A stretch of DNA of 64,000 nucleotides from Paulinella micropora (lineage: Eukaryota > Cercozoa > Imbricatea > Euglyphida > Paulinellidae): positions 17,501 to 81,500 of the forward strand of contig WBZZ01000852.1 in the NCBI GenBank assembly GCA_019918135.1, given 5' to 3'. Shown one piece after another: positions 1 to 7,800 of this stretch. The translations under genes were made by a program, and so were the position numbers. The notes beneath the pieces were generated by a model, which made no database searches, was not told where the DNA came from, and worked only from the letters and a program-made list of their open reading frames with translations. How positions within the stretch are numbered: position 1 is the stretch's first letter; every line of letters begins with the position of its first letter.

Positions 1-680
1 TAAGATAACTGATAAACAATTTCGTGTGATCTCAATCAGCCACAACTTGATTCCAGCAAGAGACACTGATGATCCAGGCTGATCCTGCCTACTCAGCCTG
101 CGATGCGTTCAGATCTGCCCGCGACGGGAGTACGACAGTTCTGGAACCCACATGACTCAGACGGTATTAAAGAAAAATCAGTGGAAAAATTTTCCATCAC
201 TTGTAACACCCACGTACGGGTACTAGTATATTACTACATCGTTGTTTCGCTATTGGATTTACGATACTTAATCTAATATGCTTGTCTGGATTCCATGATA
301 CTAGGACTCAGAAGTTCAGAACATGATGTCTGTACGGGGCTTATAACCTCTCCACAGTGTGAACTATAGACATCGCCCCCCGGATAGCCGGTAAAAAATA
401 GTCTTTTCCAGTATCGTTTGTCCGGACATGTAATGCCCCCAACGATAGCTCGTAGAAAAAGTCGGTAATACAACCAAACAAAGTCCTCAAAAGGAATGAT
501 GTCTCGTTGTATTAGCTGAGCTCAGTGAAGCCGAAAAGGAAAACTGCAACAGACCAGGAATAAAATGGCATCAGGTCCAATCCGGAAAAATAATACTGAA
601 AAACAGGCTGGAAAAACTAGTCGCACCTGTCACCAGGAAAAATGTACCTTTTACCGGCTATCCGCGGGGTGCCACCAATG
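1..680. other. left flank without a recognised gene
   Basis: I see no convincing coding frame here; the open frames are under 80 codons, mutually overlapping and unlike known proteins. The segment runs directly into module A of the mosaic repeat and probably belongs to repeat-derived DNA upstream of the Ty3 element. Confidence 0.4.
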
Positions 681-1079
681 GAAGAAAACCCTCGCGACTT
701 CTCCAAACTGCAACCGGCACTCGGGGCGTCCCCCTCCTACCGGTCAACGATTTCGCACGCAGAAGAATTTAACAATAATGAAACAATTCCCGCCAGTCTA
801 ACTGACGACGTCACACAAAAGACTCATGATGTACCTCTAGAAAAATGACCCACGAAACCGTGCCTGATATGGGTAATAAGAGTAATGGTAAAAAGCTGGT
901 GCCACTGTTACCGAGACCAAATATTTAATAATATAATAACTGTCTAACTACTTGTAGAATGAGGAATACCTAACGTAGACTCGAAGTGACTCCGTACTCT
1001 CCAAGCCAAAGTAAACCGTGACCGACAGACCGGAACCGTTCATAGAGTAATGCCATTATATACCGGATGGGCTGGCACA
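681..1079 (+). repeat. mosaic repeat copy 1 (modules A+B)
   Basis: Module A (681-907) recurs at 32920-33135. Module B (906-1079) recurs at 23985-24142. Both are recognisable over their whole length with small differences. Here A joins B at a GTGCCAC/TGTTACC boundary, and B ends at GGCACA, just upstream of the LTR end of the Ty3 element. No coding capacity is evident. The repeats look like fragments of a dispersed non-coding element or LTR family whose modules are shuffled among copies. Confidence 0.7.
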
Positions 1080-1170
1080 ATCCCCTCTCCCCCCCGAGCG
1101 TGCCATCGTGAGGGTGCGCGAGAAGTCGAATTAAGACCAGCCGAACCAAACCAGGATAAAATGTGAAATG

Positions 1171-1296
1171 TCGGCCGGCCCGTACATTACATAGTGGCAT
1201 CAAGTGTTGTCCGGCTTGTCGTTACTTGACTCTTATGCTTGGTCTCCCTCTACAGTTGAGGTACGACTAAGTGTCAGAGTAGCTGTTCCGGTTACA
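1171..1296 (+). repeat. 3' part of the 5' LTR of Ty3 element 1
   Basis: This 126-bp stretch matches 11000-11127 almost base for base (a 2-nt length difference in a C/T run). Both copies end in GGTTACA. The sequence then diverges exactly where LTR meets internal region (here) or flank (right copy). Upstream of 1171 the two copies share nothing obvious, so the U3 part differs between the two ends. Confidence 0.75.
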
Positions 1297-1298
1297 TC

Positions 1299-1312
1299 TG
1301 GAGCCACTAACA
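1299..1312 (+). promoter_or_regulatory. candidate primer-binding site
   Basis: The sequence TGGAGCCACTAAC begins 2 nt after the LTR end and starts with TGG, as expected for pairing with the CCA end of a tRNA primer. I could not match it to a particular tRNA from memory, so the call rests on position and the TGG start. Confidence 0.4.
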
Positions 1313-1816
1313 AAAATTGAACGGGGTTTTGCTTTTGCTTTTCGTGAGGTTCACGAAAAGCTCAAGTTCTCACGTTTTTCTTGCTTTGTTTTTCTTGAGG
1401 TTTTGACACCTCGGAATTTCCGACAGAAAAGGGTGTTGACTTTTTTCAAGTTTTGCTTTAGACAGTTGAGCTCTCCTTAGGGGGAGAGGGATAGAAACAG
1501 ATTGTGTGTGAGGTGTAGGAGCACGCACATTTGTTTTATATTCGGTTGGAGGAAACAGGTGTCACCAGCATAACTCATAAGCTGTGTGTGGAGCAGTTGT
1601 GGCCACATCCTCAGGCGTATAAATGTTAGCTGAACGACAGACCCGACGTACCTCTGTCAGCCACATACGAAGCTCAGAGATATGCCTAGGAATTGCAACC
1701 TTCTGATTGTCCAGAGCAAAAGCCTTCTGGTCACCCAGAAGGCGGTCCACATCCTTCTGGTGACGTTCAATAGTACGACGTCGTTCCTCGTCGTTCTTTT
1801 CCATCTTACGGTTCCA

Positions 1817-2881
1817 TCACGAAACCGCAAGCTTTCGTCGTTCTGCCTGGCCATCCCAAGCCACAGCAAAATGATAAAAAGCTTTGGCCATATAAACGAT
1901 GGCATCCACTACCAGCAATCGTTCCAACGTGACGAGATTTTCAGACGATCCCGCTGTAGCCCAAGTGGGCTTTGTCCCTGAGACTGCCTTGTCCCAGAAG
2001 CCATCCATTGCGTCGAAAATGGGCGTGAACACGTCGTCTATTGAGAGCACTTTAGCCCCAACACCACTCTTGGGCCGAAAAATAAAGTTGCCCATTGCGT
2101 GCACAGTGGGTGACACTCTGGCCCAAACCTGACTGTGAAACTGAGCAAACTTTTGCACTTCAGTCCATCTTGGATGCCCTTGATCCAAGACATCCCAAGA
2201 CGGCCAACAGCCAACCAAGTCGTACACAGGCTGTCCGTGACGTTTGACAAAGTCACGAGAAAGGTCTCCAGCCATGGCAGTGGTGCCCCAGGCTTCAGCT
2301 TGGACTTGTCCCAACCTCGCTATATTGAGATCGACCATTCCCTCCGTTGATGCCATCAATCTGGACGCATCCAGCCTCTCAGGCGTCCAGTAGTGGGTCC
2401 CCATGCCCACAGCTTCTGCAATCTGAACCACCATCTCTGCTGCCACCACAACATTGGCCACTGTGGTGCGTCCGATCACAAGTGTGTCCCACACGTTCCT
2501 CGTCGAACCAGGCGAGATAGCATTAATGCATTGTCTGACCGTCTGCAATGCCTTTGTGGACGGTAACTGGTCCGCCCAACTATCACCTGTGAGACGAAAC
2601 TGCCACATCGTCTTCAAATCGTCTTCCAGACGAGCAGAGATGAAGTGCAAAGAGGGAGGTGTTCCCCCTGTTGTCGACGAACTCGACGCTGTGAGGGCTC
2701 CTGCCCCCATAAAACGTGTACCAAGAGAGGAAGGTACCAAAGACCCACCCCCCCTAGTATACGCTGGTGTAGAATAAGGGCTGCTTGCTGTCAACATCCT
2801 CCTCCTATTCTCACGTGGTAACATATCGAAATGAGAAAGAGAAGAGAGATGTGAGAAAGCAACAAATGACACACACAGCAC
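1817..2881 (-). CDS. antisense frame head-to-head with gag, unknown product
   Basis: A 354-codon frame runs opposite to the element. Its first Met codon lies 9 bp from the gag start, so the two diverge from one point; a second Met near 2824 is an equally plausible start. The N-terminal part is Ser/Thr/Gly-rich and low in complexity. The rest (about residues 90-350) is richer in Ala, Val, Trp and Leu and looks globular and mostly helical. I recognise no domain or signal peptide. A smaller antisense frame (1562-1804), rich in charged residues, lies beyond it. Extra antisense genes are known in some plant LTR retrotransposons; whether this one is expressed is unknown. Confidence 0.5.
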   Translation of the reverse strand: MLCVSFVAFSHLSSLSHFDMLPRENRRRMLTASSPYSTPAYTRGGGSLVPSSLGTRFMGAGALTASSSSTTGGTPPSLHFISARLEDDLKTMWQFRLTGDSWADQLPSTKALQTVRQCINAISPGSTRNVWDTLVIGRTTVANVVVAAEMVVQIAEAVGMGTHYWTPERLDASRLMASTEGMVDLNIARLGQVQAEAWGTTAMAGDLSRDFVKRHGQPVYDLVGCWPSWDVLDQGHPRWTEVQKFAQFHSQVWARVSPTVHAMGNFIFRPKSGVGAKVLSIDDVFTPIFDAMDGFWDKAVSGTKPTWATAGSSENLVTLERLLVVDAIVYMAKAFYHFAVAWDGQAERRKLAVS

Positions 2882-2890
2882 TCACACATA

Positions 2891-4819
2891 GTGGCTGATA
2901 GGTTCTTTCGTTGTCAGTCATCGGTGGACAACGAATGGCTTATGCAAAGCGAGGTGTGGGCAGCTTTTTGGGGAAAGCTGCAGTCTACTCGGTTCGACGC
3001 CATGTGTGTCGATAGTATTGGTCTGATGCTCGCAGAGAAGATGGGCTACCATGTTTTTGCCTCTAAGTCACAGGAGGTCAGTCAGCTGCAGGCGGAGGTC
3101 AAGTGGATGGTGAATAAGAAGCCTGTACTCCACTACATGTTCCAGAGGATAATGGACATGGTGATTATGCTCACACCTGCAGAAGCCTTCAAATTGACGG
3201 CTGTGGCATTGTTCGATCTGAACAATCAAGTCTTTATTAAGATGGCGAAAGAGATTCAGACGGACACAGAGGTATGGGAATACCTCCTCAAGGGTACTGG
3301 ACAGTCTACCCCTGAGGCCAGTCCGGAGATATGGAACGTGGATGAAGACGTGTTGGGGAAAGTCATGCGTCGAGTCCAGAAAACCATCATCGATGAGTGG
3401 AAGTGGTCGGGTCCGAGGTCGGGGACTCCCACTCAAGGTAATCAGAACCAGGGGGGAGGGGATGGTGCGGGACCATTCGAGCCCGGGGATGAAGTTTATT
3501 GGGGCCAGGGGTACTCGCGCAGGGGACCTCAGTTCTATGGTCAGAGACCCCAAGGGGGGCCGGGGCAAGGTCGTCAACGGTTCCAGAGGTCATACTACAA
3601 CCCCAGGGTGCATAGGCCGTTGTGCATGAAGAAGGCGGGAGCCTTGTGGCTCAAATCGGGAGCCATGTGCAAGAGCAATTGCCAGAATTTTCATCCTGAA
3701 GGCTGGGATGACTCGGTGCAGAAGGAAGTCTTGAGGAAGGTACGCTACGACTATCCAGTGGGTCCCTTCCATGGCTTGTTGAATACGAATAAATATTCGC
3801 AGGAGCTCAAGAACCTTCAGGATCGTGATCGGAAGGCATACGATCAGAAGGGATGGACGGATCCTGGTGAGGCACCTTATTTGAAGGGTGAATGGGAAAA
3901 GTTCAGGGTATGGAACCCTCTCACTTCAGATGGCGGCGACGCACCGGCGTCTATGGGAAGAGATATCCCGGGCAGGCACGGGAATGAATCCGTGGACCCC
4001 TCATGGAATTTACGGGGGTCATCGGATGCGTCCTCAGCAAGGTCGGCTGCTAGTTCTTCGTCGAGCTCGTCGTCTAGTTCGAGCGATCGGTCGGATCGAG
4101 GGCACCTTGACAACCGACGTAGTCGTTCAAGGTCAAGAGATCGTCGTAGTGATCGTGAGGTCACTCATGTATCGGGCGGTCGTCATTACGACGAGAGGGA
4201 TGAAGCCCGAGATCGACGAGGATACGATCGAGGAGGGCATGTTCGTGGCGGATACGACCGAGGACGACGCGATTCACGGAATCGAGATAGGTCACCGGAG
4301 CGGAGCCGAGATCGATCTCCACCGCGACGTCGGGGAGGGCGTTCAGATTCACGGGAACGTCCCAACTCAAATCGGAGCCCGCAGTGGGGCGGCAATCAGG
4401 GTAGTTCCCTTTTTCCTAATGCAAATGTGTATGGGGGGGGGGGGGGTGCGGGAACTTTCCCCTCATCGCATATGCAGCAGGCGGGAGCAGGTGCTTACTA
4501 TGCGGGTCCAGCTCCGGGGCAGCAGTTACCAGTAGGCTACGGGCAGCCGATGCAGCAGCAGTTCTACCAAGGGCAGCCACAGCAGCAGGTGGTTGCTTAT
4601 GGGGGACAGTCTTACATCCCTCCAGCACCAATCTTGCCTGCTCCTGGTATGCCGATGGGAGGCGGTCAAGGGACCGTCGGAGGGCAGATGCCTCCGCAGC
4701 AACAAGTCCAGGGTATGGCGTTTGGTATAACGCTAGTGGACGATGTTGGTGAATGTGCAGGGCAAAGCATTAATGCAAGTGCGGGGCCAGGGATCCCAGG
4801 AGGCAATCCCAGCGCCTGA
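2891..4819 (+). CDS. gag: Gag-like protein with an RS-rich domain (Ty3 element 1)
   Basis: This is a 642-residue frame before pol, so by position the structural Gag. Residues 1-170 are mostly helical and fit a capsid-like domain, although I see no diagnostic Gag motif. Around residues 245-267 a Cys-x14-Cys-x3-Cys-x3-His pattern replaces the usual CCHC knuckle. Residues about 380-500 are dense in Arg-Ser and Arg-Asp dipeptides, like SR splicing factors. The C-terminus is Gly/Gln/Pro-rich, including a run of G bases near 4432-4445. The frame overlaps pol by 77 nt in a different phase, the layout used by retroelements that make Gag-Pol by ribosomal frameshifting. The Gag call is mainly positional. 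Confidence 0.75.
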   Translation: MADRFFRCQSSVDNEWLMQSEVWAAFWGKLQSTRFDAMCVDSIGLMLAEKMGYHVFASKSQEVSQLQAEVKWMVNKKPVLHYMFQRIMDMVIMLTPAEAFKLTAVALFDLNNQVFIKMAKEIQTDTEVWEYLLKGTGQSTPEASPEIWNVDEDVLGKVMRRVQKTIIDEWKWSGPRSGTPTQGNQNQGGGDGAGPFEPGDEVYWGQGYSRRGPQFYGQRPQGGPGQGRQRFQRSYYNPRVHRPLCMKKAGALWLKSGAMCKSNCQNFHPEGWDDSVQKEVLRKVRYDYPVGPFHGLLNTNKYSQELKNLQDRDRKAYDQKGWTDPGEAPYLKGEWEKFRVWNPLTSDGGDAPASMGRDIPGRHGNESVDPSWNLRGSSDASSARSAASSSSSSSSSSSDRSDRGHLDNRRSRSRSRDRRSDREVTHVSGGRHYDERDEARDRRGYDRGGHVRGGYDRGRRDSRNRDRSPERSRDRSPPRRRGGRSDSRERPNSNRSPQWGGNQGSSLFPNANVYGGGGGAGTFPSSHMQQAGAGAYYAGPAPGQQLPVGYGQPMQQQFYQGQPQQQVVAYGGQSYIPPAPILPAPGMPMGGGQGTVGGQMPPQQQVQGMAFGITLVDDVGECAGQSINASAGPGIPGGNPSA

Positions 4820-7800
4820 CTCGGAAGTCGGGAGGGAGAATAAGTCGGGTGAGTTGCCTGTCGGCCACGGAGGCGACATGGTTACTCATGACCTGCGATT
4901 TGATGATAGGACATGCGTGGTAACGCGGGGAGTCCAGGAAGCTACGGACGCGGTGGCCTTGGAAGGCCAGGATGGACAGAATGAGCAGGTTGAGGACCTT
5001 GATAGTCACAGGGACACTCTATGTCCGGTGATGAATAAAGGCACGGACCTTAATGTGGAGTTAGCGTCGGAGGCGCTTGATAGTAAATATTTTGGTGGTT
5101 ATGAAGCACTTTCAGCGGACGGGTGTGGCCCGGGGAAAGCTGAATTGCCTTTATTATTCACTAAAATTTTTATTGAGGATGTACAGCAGGAATGCATTGT
5201 GGGCCATGATACAATGGCATCTCTGAATGTACTCGGGAAGGAATTCATTGAACTATGGAGCAGGGAACCATGGTTTAGACACGGGTTTCGGCCGTGTCGG
5301 TTGAGGATCAAGGGAGTGGGAGGCATGACCGGGGTCTCAGGGTCAGTCATGCTTACGTTCCTTTTGAAAGACGGGAAGTCTTTCTCTCATCGGTTTTGGG
5401 TCGTCCCAGCCTTTGCTGGTGGTCTCCTGTTGGGGCTGCGGAACCTCAGACGAATGCACGCTCGGATTTATACGGATCTGAACGTGCTGCAGTACGGTGG
5501 ATCCGAGGTGGCTCCGCGGTACGAGGTAGTACCGTATGAACCTTTACGGCGGGAAGGCCAATGTGCGGTAGCGCACGATTTGGATGTGAGTGTCTCACCA
5601 GTCATGCGCGCTGACTGGGGGTGGACAAAGGTGGTGTCCGAGGGCACGGAGCCTTCGGTCACACCCCACATTCAGGAGCCTGTAACAGCCTCGTTCTTCC
5701 ATGTATGCACAGTAGAGTCGGGGGACTCTGGGGAAGCAAGTGTGGTTGCTGACAATTCTGACGACAAGATACAGGAGACGGAATATGTCATGACCACAAC
5801 CTTTGGCTGGGCCTACAGGGACCCACGCGACGTGAGGGTCGTGAACGTGGACTGTAGGGATTCCTCAAAGGAGGAGGCGGTAGTGGCCGCGATAGACGCG
5901 AGGTTGGAACACCTCTACGCAGCAAAAGCGGAATTGTTGCGGGGTACGATTGCGGGCATGGAGGATGCCGGTGATCAGCATGTCTATATAGATGTGCATT
6001 CGACCACGACGTCTCATGTGGCTTGGAATGTTACCCAACATAAGCTGCCGGTCAAGCAGCCTAAGCCGATCGTAGAAGCCTTCTTGAAGAGTCACTGGGA
6101 TGATAATTTGTTTTTCCCTAAGGGAGTCAAGGCCATTAAGGAGGTCTTGAAAAACAGGCTATCGGTGGATGATTTCACTATAGTCATCCCAGTGGGAACT
6201 CGGACGGAAATGTGGTGGCAGGATATAGAGGATCATCTTATTGATGACCCGGTCCCGATCCCACATAGAGGCCATAAGCTGGTCTTGGCTTTACGATTGG
6301 GGACGAAGGAGAAGGCGTTGGCTTATGGGGCCAAGTTAATGCAACGTGAGATGGCGGATGTGAGAAAGCAAGCCTTCTCTTGGATATCGGGTATATATCA
6401 CCGCACGCATGCAATGCAATATGCCATTATCATAGATCATGTGGCACAGCTTGCCCAGTGGAGAGGCAAGGAGGAAACTAGGTACCATGGGACGATGGTA
6501 CGTGAGGATGAGCGGCCTATTCCGATGGAGGATGTGGCGCAGTTATTACGTAAGGCCTCTCATAAGGAGATTGAGGAGGCTAGGATAGCCGCGGAAAAGG
6601 CTATTGCGGAGAAATATAGTACTTGGGAAGGTACTATGAAGGAGCGAGATGCCCTCAAGGGTATCTTGGAGAATAATATGGAGGTATTTGGGCCTCTTGA
6701 GGCGGGCTCTGTTCGGGGTTACGAGGCTAACTTTGGACGGAAGCTGGGTGAAGACATGGTGGGTCACAGGAGACCGTCACGTATGAGCTATCACGAGGAT
6801 CGGATGGCTCGGGAAATCACTCAGGAGCTTTTGGAGAAGGACATCATTGAGGCACGCTTATCGGAGGTGTCTTCACCTGTGCGTATGGCGCCCAAGCCGG
6901 ATGGGTCCTTACGTATGTGTATCAATTACTATAGGATCAATAAGATTCTGAAGCAGATCGAGACACCGGTACCGGATCTCAGGAAGGGGATCAACCGGCT
7001 CAAGCATGCGAAGGTGTATACTACGCTTGATCTTAAGAGCGGGTTTTGGCAAATCCCCCTTAATGAGTCATGTCGGTATCTCACAGCGTTTATGGTTGGA
7101 ATGACTACATACGTGTGGAAGGTATTACCGATGGGTCTTAAGTGCTCTCCGGGTCTATTTCAGCATGCTATGACTAAGATGCTGGGGAAGGAGTACGACG
7201 ATGAGGCGACGGTGGTTCGTCTTGGGTCGACGGAGGATAATGCTTTCTGTTACATAGATGATATTATCATTTATTCAGAGAGTATGGAGAAACACGTGGA
7301 ACACGTGCAGGACGTCTTGCGACGTATAAGCGCGTTTGGATTGCGCTTGAATGCACAGAAATGTGACTTCGCACAAAGAAAGATACAGTACCTGGGATAT
7401 GAGATCTCAGAGGGTCGGTGTGCGATTGCATATGAAAAGAGGAACTATGTAGCGTCTATGCCGATGCCAAAGACTCGGACGGACTTACATTCCTTTATAT
7501 CGCTGGCTCAGTATTATGGTGAATTCATTCCGGGGTTTGCGGAAAGAGTAGCGGTGGTCAGGAAATTCCTGAAGCAAGGGGTCGGGGACGACCCATGGCC
7601 GGAGGAAGTCACGAGAGTGATAGCGGAGCTCAAGGATGAGATCGCTAAAGACCCAAGGCAGGGAGGTCGAGTTCTTATGTTACCTGACTGGAAGGAACAG
7701 TTCGTGCTCGACACTGACGCGTCTTCGTACGCGGTAGGAGCGGTGCTTCAACAGATGGACAAGTCCATTGGGCAGTTGCGGCCCGTTATGTTCATCAGCC

